This document shows, in pieces, positions 51,815 to 59,693 of a stretch of DNA of 64,000 bases (within the stretch, counting starts at the first letter, position 1; each line of letters starts with the position of its first letter). The translations under genes were made by a program, and so were the position numbers. The notes under the pieces are model-generated. The model searched no databases. It was not told the origin of the DNA and worked only from the letters and a program-made list of their open reading frames with translations. Origin of the DNA: Rudanella lutea DSM 19387 (GTDB lineage: Bacteria; Bacteroidota; Bacteroidia; Cytophagales; Spirosomataceae); contig NZ_KB913013.1 in assembly GCF_000383955.1 (NCBI RefSeq), forward strand, positions 1,283,694 through 1,347,693, written 5' to 3'.

Positions 51815-51881
51815 AAATGGGGTTGGTGATAGCGATGACATCTTGTTTAGAAAGATGTCATCGCTATCACCAACCCCATTT
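51815..51881. repeat. 30-base-arm perfect hairpin of the ATGACATCT family
   Basis: The arm 51815-51844 (AAATGGGGTTGGTGATAGCG and on) is matched exactly, inverted, by 51852-51881 around the loop GTTTAGA. The inner ATGACATCT...AGATGTCAT and the loop are shared with the element at 30982. There is no T run after it. It is 28 bases after the maltose phosphorylase stop. Confidence 0.75.
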
Positions 51882-52150
51882 CAGTTTAAAATCCGATTAA
51901 AACATTAATTTTCGACTACTTTTTCGTAACCGGTAAACCTAAAACAACACACCCCAATACATTAATAATCAGATATATAACCCTACACAAAATCACTTTG
52001 TAACTCATCGGTACAATTGCAGCATTTTGTCAATCACTAGTCTACTAACTTAGAGGTTGACACAGAGCCACTGACCCTATAATTTGGATTCTAAATTGCC
52101 CAGCCTGGTCTCATAGGGAGATCAGTTTATTGGGTAAGAAACCATTCATC
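51882..52150. other. AT-rich leader region of the propeller gene
   Basis: No coding frame is supported here. A possible promoter is at 52057-52086: TTGACA, then TATAAT running into TATAATTTG, with 15 bases between. This resembles both the general sigma-70 consensus and a stretched TAnnTTTG element. Transcription would start about 58 bases before the ATG at 52151. Confidence 0.35.
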
Positions 52151-52933
52151 ATGAAAAAAGGTACCATAACTACCCTCCTCCTTTTCGTTCTATCCGCGTT
52201 TCAGTTTGTGAGTGCCCAGCGTTGGCAGCAGGTCGGCAATGCCGGCGACTGGGAAAATACCATCGATGTAGTGGCCATGAACGGCTCACTGTTCAGCATC
52301 GAGAAAGACGGCACCCTATTCCAGACCGACAAGCAGGGCAACTACCGCCAGCTGGGCGCCAAAGGTGAGTTCAACAATGTCGATATCCTGGTTGCCATGG
52401 ACGGCGAAATCTGGACTGTTGAAGATGGCTCTCTGTACCGTACCAACCCCAACACCGTATCGTGGAAGCAGGTAGGCCCCACCGGCGAGTGGAAAAACAC
52501 CGAAGCCATGGTGTCTATGGGCGGTAAACTGTACAGCATCGAAACCAACGGTACCCTGTACGAAACCTCGAAAAATGGTGCTTGGCAGCAGATTGGCGCG
52601 CGCGGTGAATTTGGTGACGCCACCATGCTCGAAGCCATGGGTGGTTACCTCTGGACGGTTGAAAATGGTACCCTGTACCGCACCAGCATGCGTACGCTGC
52701 GCTGGGAGCAGGTTGGCAAGCAAGGTGACTGGGAAAATACGGTGGCTATGGTTGGTGACAACGGCATTCTGTGGAGTGTAGAAGCCGATGGCACGCTGTT
52801 CAAAACCGATACAAACGGCAACTACGAGCAGGTAGGTGAGCGTGGCTTGCTCAAAGAAGTAACCATGATTGTGGCACTCGACGGCTACCTGTACGTGGTT
52901 GAAAACGGCACCCTCTACCGCACCCGCGGCTAA
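52151..52933 (+). CDS. secreted six-repeat beta-propeller (tectonin/tachylectin-like)
   Basis: 260 residues. The signal peptide is MKKGTITTLLLFVLSAFQFV SA. The rest is six repeats of about 40 residues. Repeats 1, 3 and 5 read W.QVG..G.WENT then SIE.DGTLF.T. Repeats 2, 4 and 6 read .QLG..GEF then WTVENGTLYRT. So the unit of duplication is a pair of about 81 residues present three times, giving a likely six-bladed propeller. Similar folds (tectonins, tachylectin-2) bind sugars or surfaces, so a lectin role is possible. No catalytic residues are seen. It is monocistronic with its own promoter region and terminator. Confidence 0.78.
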   Translation: MKKGTITTLLLFVLSAFQFVSAQRWQQVGNAGDWENTIDVVAMNGSLFSIEKDGTLFQTDKQGNYRQLGAKGEFNNVDILVAMDGEIWTVEDGSLYRTNPNTVSWKQVGPTGEWKNTEAMVSMGGKLYSIETNGTLYETSKNGAWQQIGARGEFGDATMLEAMGGYLWTVENGTLYRTSMRTLRWEQVGKQGDWENTVAMVGDNGILWSVEADGTLFKTDTNGNYEQVGERGLLKEVTMIVALDGYLYVVENGTLYRTRG

Positions 52934-52939
52934 ATAAAC

Positions 52940-53013
52940 AAATCCCGATAGACTCACTGTCGGCCTGTATTCCCAAGTGGAAGGTACACTGCCGAGAGAG
53001 TCTATCAGGGTTT
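52940..53013 (+). terminator. terminator after the propeller gene
   Basis: AAATCCCGATAGACTC pairs with GAGTCTATCAGGGTTT (two mismatches), with GTCGGC/GCCGAG further in. It starts 7 bases after the stop. Confidence 0.65.
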
Positions 53014-53124
53014 GTGCCAGACCGTTCTGTAAAGCCGCTCTAACCGGGGCGGCATTTTTATTGTTGTGTCATTCTGGGTAGTATTGCCCTGTAAAAAGCA
53101 GTATTTTTCTAAACTCTCTTTTCT

Positions 53125-53988
53125 ATGCGTTGGCTGGGAGGTCGTGAAAGCGACAATGTAGAAGACCGCCGTGGATCGGGCGGCAGCGGAGGCCTGGTAA
53201 TCGGCGGAGGTATTGGCAGTCTGGTGATTGCCCTGATCGTGTACCTGCTCGGGGGCGACCCATCGCAGATTATTGGCCAATCCGACAACAGTTATCAGAG
53301 TCCGTCTATGCCCGGTGCGCAGGCCCCGGCTAGTCCGCAACCCGACGATCAGGCGGCCAAGTTCACGCGGGTCGTACTGGGATCAACCGAAGACGTCTGG
53401 ACCAAACTATTAGCGCAGGAAGGGCAACAGTACCGTCCGCCCACCCTCGTGCTGTTTCGCAACCGCACCCAGTCGGGCTGCGGTACGGCTACATCGGCCT
53501 CGGGGCCGTTTTACTGCCCCGGCGACAAAAAACTGTATATCGACCTGTCGTTTTACGACGAACTCCGCGACCGGTTCAATGCACCGGGCGATTTTGCCAT
53601 GGCGTACGTGATTGCGCACGAGGTGGGGCATTACCTGCAGGACGAACTCGGCATTATGGATAAAGTGTCGGCCGCTCAGCAACGGGTGGGCAAACGCCAG
53701 GCCAATCAGCTATCGGTTCGGCTGGAGTTACAGGCCGATTTTCTGGCGGGAGTATGGGCCCGAAATAACGGTATGATTGAGCCGGGCGATATTGAAGAAG
53801 CCTTACAAGCCGCCAACGCCATCGGCGACGACCGGATTCAGCGCGAGACCCAGGGCTACGTGGTGCCCGATGCGTTCACACACGGCACCTCGGCACAGCG
53901 GGTGTACTGGTTTAAGAAAGGCTACCAAACCGGCGATATTAACCAGGGCGATACCTTCAACAGCAACGAAGACGCCAACTTGCAGTAG
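53125..53988 (+). CDS. neutral zinc metallopeptidase (YpfJ family)
   Basis: 287 residues. A Gly-rich N-terminus and one membrane segment (about 23-43, [20 protein letters not shown]) anchor it. The zinc motif HEVGH is at 165-169 ([20 protein letters not shown]), and the third ligand Glu is in [44 protein letters not shown] is diagnostic of the YpfJ family. The peptidase domain should face the periplasm, but its substrate is unknown. A strong terminator follows 40 bases after the stop. Confidence 0.92.
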   Translation: MRWLGGRESDNVEDRRGSGGSGGLVIGGGIGSLVIALIVYLLGGDPSQIIGQSDNSYQSPSMPGAQAPASPQPDDQAAKFTRVVLGSTEDVWTKLLAQEGQQYRPPTLVLFRNRTQSGCGTATSASGPFYCPGDKKLYIDLSFYDELRDRFNAPGDFAMAYVIAHEVGHYLQDELGIMDKVSAAQQRVGKRQANQLSVRLELQADFLAGVWARNNGMIEPGDIEEALQAANAIGDDRIQRETQGYVVPDAFTHGTSAQRVYWFKKGYQTGDINQGDTFNSNEDANLQ

Positions 53989-54030
53989 ACGCGATAAGTT
54001 GCGTCTATACACATAGCTACCTTGACAGGT

Positions 54031-54082
54031 ATAAAGCAAAACGCTCCGACGGTGATCTAACCGTCGGAGCGTTTTGCTTTAT
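54031..54082. terminator. bidirectional terminator
   Basis: ATAAAGCAAAACGCTCCGAC and its exact complement GTCGGAGCGTTTTGCTTTAT form a 22-base-pair stem around TGATCTAA. It ends the YpfJ gene and, on the other strand, the small gene at 54140. Confidence 0.85.
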
Positions 54083-54139
54083 GTATCCCCGCCAAGTGGG
54101 GCAGGTCGGTCATAAATACAGACGCAATATGTTGCGGCT

Positions 54140-54301
54140 CTACTTTTGTTTTTCCTGCTCCTTTTCGGCACGATTCAGACACCCAAACACATCGGTATTG
54201 AACGCGACAAAATGAACCCTTTTCTCTTCTGAAAAAATCTTGATGGTTGGCTGGGCTAGTGAGAATACACCCCGGCCTTTACTTGCTTCACTCGTCTTCA
54301 T
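54140..54301 (-). CDS. small protein of 53 residues, unknown function
   Basis: An open frame from ATG at 54301 to TAG at 54140. The product opens MKTSEASKGRGVFSLAQPTI, continues KIFSEEKRVHFVAFNTDVFG and ends CLNRAEKEQEKQK. It has balanced composition, two beta-like stretches (TIKIFS, RVHFVAFN) and a charged C-terminal helix; it has no signal peptide. Coding potential is supported by natural-looking codon use, a shared terminator 58 bases after the stop, and the lack of any other gene in the 614-base gap. I do not recognise a family. It is short, so the call is tentative. Confidence 0.5.
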   Translation of the reverse strand: MKTSEASKGRGVFSLAQPTIKIFSEEKRVHFVAFNTDVFGCLNRAEKEQEKQK

Positions 54302-54602
54302 ATCATACGGATTAAATTAGTAATCAGATAGTTACAAACTAAAACTATCTTCTTTCTATTCCTTTCTATAACAAGCAGAACCGCTAAATCGATTCCGGCA
54401 TCCCTGTTTTATCTAATAACTCCTTCGGATGTCGCCATAAAAACGGGGATAATTCTACCTATTCCCGACTAAGTCCAGTATTTATTTAGGCTTTTATACA
54501 AACCAGCCCCAATGCGTAGCCTATAAAACCAATCGGAGAGGAAACATCTGGGTAAGCAGGCAGTTAAAAGAGACAGTACCATAACTAAATCACTCAACAA
54601 TT
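54302..54602. other. AT-rich intergenic region with one hairpin
   Basis: No coding frame is supported. ATCCCTGTTTTAT (54400-54412) pairs with ATAAAAACGGGGAT (54437-54450), leaving a 24-base loop. It could belong to the leader of the SDR operon at 54603 or be a small terminator. The remaining sequence is AT-rich and would hold divergent promoters for the small gene and the SDR gene, but no exact TAnnTTTG box is seen. Confidence 0.4.
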
Positions 54603-55655
54603 ATGAATGCAGAAGCCGGAAAAACCGCTTTGATTACGGGTGCCTCCAACGGCATCGGGCAGGAGTTAGCCAAACTGTTCGCCAAAGACGGGTACAACCT
54701 GGTGCTGATTGGCCGTAACGACGACAAACTCCAACAACTCGCCGAAGGCTTTGAACAGGATTACGGTGTTCAGACCACGGTAATCGCCAAAGACCTGTCG
54801 CGCGAAAACGTAGCCGAGGAAGTATATAACGAAGTGACGGGCCGCGGCCTCACCATCAACGTGCTCGTTAACGATGCCGCCGTGAGCACCTACGGCAAGT
54901 TTGCAACCGACACCGACTGGGAGCGCGAAAAAGCCCTCATTCACCTGAATGTGCTCACGCTGACGCACATGACCAAGCTCTTTCTGAAAGACATGGTGGC
55001 CCGCAACGAGGGTAAAATTCTGCAACTGGCCTCGCTGGTGGCCATTACGCCTTTCCCGCTGATGGCCGTGTATGCCGCCACGAAAGCCTACGTGTACAAC
55101 TTCACGCAGTCGCTCAACAACGAACTGAAAGACACTAACGTGACCGTTACGGCCCTGCTGCCCAATGCTACGGACACGAATTTCTTCCGCGAGGCCGGCG
55201 CTCCCCAACTCAACGTCGAAGATCAGCTCGATGACCCGGCCGTAGTGGCCAAAGACGGGTACGACGCCCTGATGTCGGGTAAGCTGAAGGTGATTCCGGG
55301 CGGTGCCATGAACAAAGCCTACGAGGTAATGGCTTACACCATGCCGCAGGAAACACTGGCGGGTATGATGCGCCACTACAACACGCCCAAAGAGGAATCA
55401 GAACGGGAGAAAGAAAGCAACACCACGACTTCGGCCTGGGCGCTGGGTCTGGGCATCGCAGCTGCCGTAGTGGCCGGGGTGGCTTTGGTAACGGCTTATA
55501 ACAACGCCGACGCCCTTACCCGTGCCCGCTACCGGTACAAGGCCACAAAACTCAAATACAAGGCCAACTCGGTGCTCGACGATGCCAAAGAGGCTTTGGC
55601 AGATAGCTGGGACAAAGTGAAACACAACGTGCAAAACGCCACCACAACCGCATGA
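54603..55655 (+). CDS. short-chain dehydrogenase fused to a C-terminal membrane anchor and helical tail
   Basis: 350 residues. Residues 1-260 form an SDR: cofactor loop TGASNGIG (12-19), NDAAVS in place of the usual NNAG, catalytic Ser in LQLASLVAITPF and the YxxxK pair in VYAATKAYVYNF. A charged linker (PKEESEREKESNTTT) leads to one membrane segment (AWALGLGIAAAVVAGVALVT AY). A basic amphipathic tail follows (RARYRYKATKLKYKANSVLD, DAKEALADSWDKVKH), similar to YtxH/late-stress tails. So the enzyme is probably bound to the inner membrane. The next gene, a TspO-like membrane protein, overlaps by 4 bases. The DltE-type SDR group is the nearest I can suggest; the substrate is unknown. Confidence 0.85.
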   Translation: MNAEAGKTALITGASNGIGQELAKLFAKDGYNLVLIGRNDDKLQQLAEGFEQDYGVQTTVIAKDLSRENVAEEVYNEVTGRGLTINVLVNDAAVSTYGKFATDTDWEREKALIHLNVLTLTHMTKLFLKDMVARNEGKILQLASLVAITPFPLMAVYAATKAYVYNFTQSLNNELKDTNVTVTALLPNATDTNFFREAGAPQLNVEDQLDDPAVVAKDGYDALMSGKLKVIPGGAMNKAYEVMAYTMPQETLAGMMRHYNTPKEESEREKESNTTTSAWALGLGIAAAVVAGVALVTAYNNADALTRARYRYKATKLKYKANSVLDDAKEALADSWDKVKHNVQNATTTA

Positions 55656-56611
55656 AAACAAGCTCATTCTGGCGCATAGCGACGGCGGTGTTTGCGGTAG
55701 GCAGCATTATTTACACCACCACGTCGAGTAGCCGATCCCGGCGCACCAACCGGCAAGCCAATCCAAACGAAGAGCCCGAGTACGATGTACCGGTCGAATA
55801 CCAGCAGGTGTTTGATAAAAACCTCATCGTACCAGCCGGGTGGGCATTTGGAGCGGTCTGGGGAACGGTGTACACAGGCCTGACGGCCTTGCTGGTGCAT
55901 CAGGCCCTGCCCATGCAGACAAACAACCCGCGCTACCAGAAAGCCCTGCCGTGGTGGTGGAGTAGCTTTGCGCTCAACGCCGTTTTCGGGAAGTTTTTTG
56001 CGCAGTCGGACCGGGAGAGTGTAGTGATCTCAGACCTGACTACAAAGGCTAACCTGCCCTCGGCGCTTGCCCTGCATCACAGCCTTGAAATTGGCCGGAC
56101 CGATGTGCCTACGCCGGAAAAATACCTTCGGATTCCGGTGAGCCTGTACAGCGGCTGGCTGACGGCCGCCACCGTGGTGGGTACTCCTGACACCTTGCTG
56201 ACGCTGGGACTTTGGGAACGCGACAACGAGCGCGACATCCCACTGGCGGCCGGTATTCTGGGCGCAACGGGCGGGGCTGGGTACGCCATTGCCCGGCACC
56301 TCAACGACCCCTGGTTTATGGTGCCGTTCATTGCCGGTTTTGGCGGCATTGCCACCCGGCACTGGAACAAGCCCGGTAAGGAACTGCTGGCCTACACAGC
56401 GGCCGGTTTGGCGGCTGTCTATACCGGACTAGCCGCCTATTGGGTGCCCAAAGGGCAGTTTCGCCCCTATGAGCGAACCGTTCAGGATGCAGGCTACGAG
56501 GTCGTACTCGACGAAACCGATCTGAACGGGTCAATTTATTCGGGGCAGCAGCACGCGGCCGAGATTGCCCGCGAACGACTGGAACCCATCGAAGCCGAAG
56601 GGCTGGATTAA
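55652..56611 (+). CDS. TspO/MBR-like multi-span membrane protein
   Basis: 319 residues. After an N-terminal span (RIATAVFAVGSIIYTTTSSS) and a hydrophilic linker comes LIVPAGWAFGAVWGTVYTGL TALLVHQALP. This is similar to the PAGW-F-IWG-IYLGL opening of the tryptophan-rich TspO-like family, then WWWSSFALNAVFGKFFAQ. Further spans are at YSGWLTAATVVGTPDTLLTL, AAGILGATGGAGYAIARHL, PFIAGFGGIATRH and LAYTAAGLAAVYTGLAAYWV. TspO relatives bind porphyrins or other hydrophobic ligands; whether this one does is unknown. The start overlaps the SDR stop (ATGA), so the two are translated together and may work in one membrane complex (inference). Confidence 0.68.
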   Translation: MKTSSFWRIATAVFAVGSIIYTTTSSSRSRRTNRQANPNEEPEYDVPVEYQQVFDKNLIVPAGWAFGAVWGTVYTGLTALLVHQALPMQTNNPRYQKALPWWWSSFALNAVFGKFFAQSDRESVVISDLTTKANLPSALALHHSLEIGRTDVPTPEKYLRIPVSLYSGWLTAATVVGTPDTLLTLGLWERDNERDIPLAAGILGATGGAGYAIARHLNDPWFMVPFIAGFGGIATRHWNKPGKELLAYTAAGLAAVYTGLAAYWVPKGQFRPYERTVQDAGYEVVLDETDLNGSIYSGQQHAAEIARERLEPIEAEGLD

Positions 56612-56632
56612 GGAATTAGACTGTAGAACAAG

Positions 56633-56674
56633 AAACGGCTGACGCGCAGGAGTTCCTGTGCGTCAGCCGTTTTT
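56633..56674 (+). terminator. rho-independent terminator
   Basis: AAACGGCTGACGCGCAGGA pairs with TCCTGTGCGTCAGCCGTTT (one G-T pair) and is followed by TTTT. It ends the SDR/TspO-like operon. Confidence 0.85.
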
Positions 56675-56683
56675 ATAACACAC

Positions 56684-56768
56684 ACAAGTGAACGAACAAT
56701 GCTTTACCCTGCTGGCTATCAACCCACTCAGTGCTCATTATTCATTGTTCATTATACATTTTACTTGT
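56684..56768. repeat. palindrome with GAACAATG / CATTGTTC arms
   Basis: ACAAGT and GAACAATG (56684-56701) face CATTGTTC and ACTTGT (56743-56768). The right side is a run of ATTCATTGTTCATTATACAT words. It fills the gap between the operon terminator and the convergent lipoprotein gene. Confidence 0.55.
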
Positions 56769-56775
56769 GCATTCC

Positions 56776-57249
56776 CTATCGTTTCACCTGCTGCCGTACG
56801 TACTCGACGCGGTAACCGGCGGGCACTTTCGGAATTAAGACAAAATTACCCCGCCCGTCGACAGGTGACCCGCGCTTACAGTACCGCTCGGTCACGGTGT
56901 ACACAATTCGTTTGTCCACATCATCACGCTGTACATCGTACACGTAATAGCTGCCCGTATAGGTCCCAACGTTGACGGTCGACAGGCCGAGCACATCGTA
57001 CTGACTGAAGTCGACGCTATCGAGCCGGGTAGCGCAGCAGTGGGTAAATACTCGTTTGTACTCGTCGGCCGTAGAAATCCGGATGCCAAACCGCCCCAAA
57101 TCTTCTCCCTGCCGGGTATCGTAGGCCAGGTAGCCATCTGGAAACCGCTTATGAATCAAGCCCGTTGTCTGATCGGGCTCTTTCTCACACACGGAATCTT
57201 CGTCACAGGCAACAAGGCCTATCAGGAGCAGTAAAACGAGCTTTTTCAT
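56776..57249 (-). CDS. small lipoprotein, unknown function
   Basis: 157 residues from the ATG at 57249. The signal peptide MKKLVLLLLIGLVAC ends in a lipobox Cys. The mature protein (DGYLAYDTRQGEDLGRFG, YDVLGLSTVNVGTYTGSYYV, PVDGRGNFVLIPKVPAGYRV) looks like a small beta-rich domain with four further Cys residues (VCEKEP, THCCATR, RYCKRG), some perhaps disulfide-bonded. I do not recognise a family. A longer frame upstream to 57363 runs into the palindrome at 57301-57403 and is rejected as the start. Confidence 0.68.
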   Translation of the reverse strand: MKKLVLLLLIGLVACDEDSVCEKEPDQTTGLIHKRFPDGYLAYDTRQGEDLGRFGIRISTADEYKRVFTHCCATRLDSVDFSQYDVLGLSTVNVGTYTGSYYVYDVQRDDVDKRIVYTVTERYCKRGSPVDGRGNFVLIPKVPAGYRVEYVRQQVKR

Positions 57250-57300
57250 ACAGCAATGATTCGTCGGTATCAGAAAGGGTTGGAACAGGGTAAAAATAAA

Positions 57301-57403
57301 CAGTGAACAACGAACAGTGAACAACCAGCAACGAACAGGAAGATAAGCCATGCCTCTGTTCACTGTTCACTGTTCGTTGTTCACTGTTCGTTGTTCACTG
57401 TTG
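57301..57403. repeat. palindrome with GTGAACAACGAACA word arms
   Basis: A 25-base stretch beginning CAGTGAACAACGAACAGTGA (57301-57325) is matched exactly, inverted, by 57376-57400. The right arm holds an extra copy of the 14-base unit. It lies between the alcohol dehydrogenase and lipoprotein genes on the same strand. Confidence 0.75.
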
Positions 57404-57415
57404 CCTCATAAGCCA

Positions 57416-58573
57416 CTACGGTTTCAATACCACCTTGGTACAGTTATCTTCTTTATCGCGGAACATCTTATATGCCTCGCTTACCTGCGCGAGCGGCAAC
57501 GTGTGCGTGATGATGTCGTCGAGCACTACCCGGCCGCTTTCAACATACCCAATCAGTTCATCAATGTATGTTTGAGCGGGGGCCTGCCCAAACCGGAGCG
57601 TTAGCCCCTTATCGAACATCCGGTGAACGGGGAAATTATCATAGGGGCTACCATAGGCCCCCACTACCGGCACGATGCCGCCCCGCTTCACGGCCTGCAT
57701 GCACAGATCGATGACCTTATCAGTACCGGGTTGCAGCTTGATTACCGACCTGATTTTCTCCAGAAACGACCGCTCGGCTTCGGCCCCAACGGCATCCACA
57801 CACACATCGGCTCCGTAGCCGCCCGTCATGTCGTAAATAGCCTGCACCACGTCTACATCGTGCGGGTTCAGCGTTTCGACCTTGTTGACCCGTTTGGCCA
57901 TCTCAAGCCGGTAATTGAGCGGATCGACCGCAATCACGCGCCCGGCCCCTTTGATCCAGGCCGCTTTTTGCGCCATCAGCCCCACCGGTCCCGACCCAAA
58001 AATCACCACGGTTTCGCCCCCTTGCAGGTTGGCCCAGTCGATAGAAGTCCAGCCGGTTGGGAAAATATCAGTCAGAAATAACACCTGCTCATCGGTGAGT
58101 GAGTCAGGCACTTTGCGCGGGCCGAAGTCAGCAAACGGCACCCGCACATACTCGGCCTGACCACCCTGATACCCGCCGTATAGGTCGGTATAGCCAAATA
58201 AAGCCCCCCCTTTGCCGTCGAGCAGATTACCCTGCGGACCGTAATGATCGGGGTTGGAGTTTTCGCAGTGTGGCGGTAATCCATGGGTGCAGAAGTGGCA
58301 TTGCCCGCAGGCAATGGGGAAAGGCACCACCACCCGGTCGCCTTTTTTGAGGTTACCTACCCCCCGCCCTACTTCTTCCACAATACCCATAAACTCGTGG
58401 CCGAGGGTCATGGGCCGAATTTGCGGAAATACCCCATCGAAAATATGCAGGTCGGAGCCGCAAATAGCCGTCGAGGTGACGCGAATAATGGCATCGCGCG
58501 ATTCGACAAGGGTAGGATCTTCGGCGTTTTCGTAGCGGATGTCGTTGGGTTTGTAAAAAACGGCTGCTTTCAT
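57416..58573 (-). CDS. zinc-dependent alcohol dehydrogenase (threonine/formaldehyde dehydrogenase-like MDR)
   Basis: 385 residues. The catalytic zinc site has Cys in TAICGSDLHIFDG and the GHE motif TLGHEFMGIVEEVGRGVGNL. The structural zinc site has four Cys in PIACGQCHFCTHGLPPHCEN. The cofactor domain has VVIFGSGPVGLMAQKAAWIK. The long insertion DGKGGALFGYTDLYGGYQGG QAEYVRVP fits the glutathione-independent formaldehyde dehydrogenase-like subgroup common in Bacteroidota. It oxidises an alcohol with NAD(P)+ in the cytoplasm; the true substrate cannot be given. Confidence 0.92.
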   Translation of the reverse strand: MKAAVFYKPNDIRYENAEDPTLVESRDAIIRVTSTAICGSDLHIFDGVFPQIRPMTLGHEFMGIVEEVGRGVGNLKKGDRVVVPFPIACGQCHFCTHGLPPHCENSNPDHYGPQGNLLDGKGGALFGYTDLYGGYQGGQAEYVRVPFADFGPRKVPDSLTDEQVLFLTDIFPTGWTSIDWANLQGGETVVIFGSGPVGLMAQKAAWIKGAGRVIAVDPLNYRLEMAKRVNKVETLNPHDVDVVQAIYDMTGGYGADVCVDAVGAEAERSFLEKIRSVIKLQPGTDKVIDLCMQAVKRGGIVPVVGAYGSPYDNFPVHRMFDKGLTLRFGQAPAQTYIDELIGYVESGRVVLDDIITHTLPLAQVSEAYKMFRDKEDNCTKVVLKP

Positions 58574-58667
58574 AACGGAGCTAATTAGCTAGTTTACTTA
58601 CTAATTTACCAGACTAACGGACCGCACCGGCTTTAGTTTCGACAAACCGACTAAATGAGTAGGCTAT

Positions 58668-59669
58668 TTATTCACTCGCTTCGGTCTGAGCCGCCATACG
58701 CTGCGCCAATATACTGGCTACAATCAGCTGGAGGGCATGGTACACCATAATGGGTAACAGTGCTACCCCCGCCGTACTCGCCGAAAACAGGACTTTTGCC
58801 ATCACACTGCCCTGCACCAGCGACTTCTTGGAACCGCAAAACAAGGCCGTAATCCCGTCGGCGCGGTTGAAGTGGAGCAATCGGCAGGCCAGCCATACCA
58901 GCCCATAGACCACAAAAAACAAGACCAGCATACCAGCCGAGAGCCACAGCAGATCGGCTACCGAATAGTCGGCAAACAGATTCAGCGTAAACGACTCGCA
59001 AAACGAGGTGTACACGATGAGCAAAATCGTGATCTGATCGAAATAACGCAGCGGGGTTTTGTACCGGCTAGCCAGCCAGCCCAGCCGTTGATTGAGGGCC
59101 AACCCCAGCAATACCGGCACAATCACCTGCAACGACAACTTAATCATCACCCCCTGCAAATCGAACGAGTCACTACCCGCCGTGAGCAGCACGCTCATCC
59201 AGATAGGTGTGATAAACACCCCGATGAGGCTCGAAATACTGGCGTTGAAAATGGCCGCCGGGAGGTTACCCCCCGCCAGGGATACCATCACCACCGACGA
59301 CGATACCGTAGACGGCAGGGCGGCCACGTAAAAAATCCCCGTCCAGAGCAGCACCGTATCGGGCTGAATAAGCAGCGCCCGGGCGGCCAGCACCAGCGCC
59401 GGAAACAGAACAAACGTGGTCAGGTGAATAAGCAAATGCAGCTGGTAATTCCGCAAACCGGCTTTCAGTTGCTCGAAATTGAGTTTTAGCCCGTAGAAAA
59501 AGAAAATGAGCGACACGCCCACGTTGGTAAGCGACGACAGCGACAGCGGCCCCGTTTGCATACCAAGTTCGGGCCAAAGCCGCGCCACGCCAATCATAGC
59601 CAGCAGGGCCAGAATAAACCAATCGAGACCCACGCGGGCCAGTAACGCCGTAAACGATGTTTTTGCCAT
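58668..59669 (-). CDS. bile acid:sodium symporter-like transporter (SBF-like)
   Basis: 333 residues with about ten membrane segments. The N-terminal part is GLDWFILALLAMIGVARLWP and LTNVGVSLIFFFYGLKLNFE QLKAGLRNYQLH, diagnostic of the SBF-like (YfeH) family. ALPSTVSSSVVMVSLAGGNL PAAIFNAS carries the sodium-site crossover motif. It probably imports an organic anion with Na+ at the inner membrane. It follows the DUF819 transporter gene by 24 bases on the same strand, so the two may be one operon. The substrate is unknown. Confidence 0.88.
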   Translation of the reverse strand: MAKTSFTALLARVGLDWFILALLAMIGVARLWPELGMQTGPLSLSSLTNVGVSLIFFFYGLKLNFEQLKAGLRNYQLHLLIHLTTFVLFPALVLAARALLIQPDTVLLWTGIFYVAALPSTVSSSVVMVSLAGGNLPAAIFNASISSLIGVFITPIWMSVLLTAGSDSFDLQGVMIKLSLQVIVPVLLGLALNQRLGWLASRYKTPLRYFDQITILLIVYTSFCESFTLNLFADYSVADLLWLSAGMLVLFFVVYGLVWLACRLLHFNRADGITALFCGSKKSLVQGSVMAKVLFSASTAGVALLPIMVYHALQLIVASILAQRMAAQTEASE

Positions 59670-59693
59670 TCGTTCGTGTTGTTTATGCCTATT

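Noticed and set aside
51815-51881. Hairpin after maltose phosphorylase as an intrinsic terminator
   Set aside because: No T tract follows, and its core and loop are shared with the element at 30982, so it is listed as a repeat.
57301-57403. Tandem repeats that could be a small CRISPR array
   Set aside because: Units are 14 bases with no spacers, the second half is the inverted complement, and there are no cas genes.
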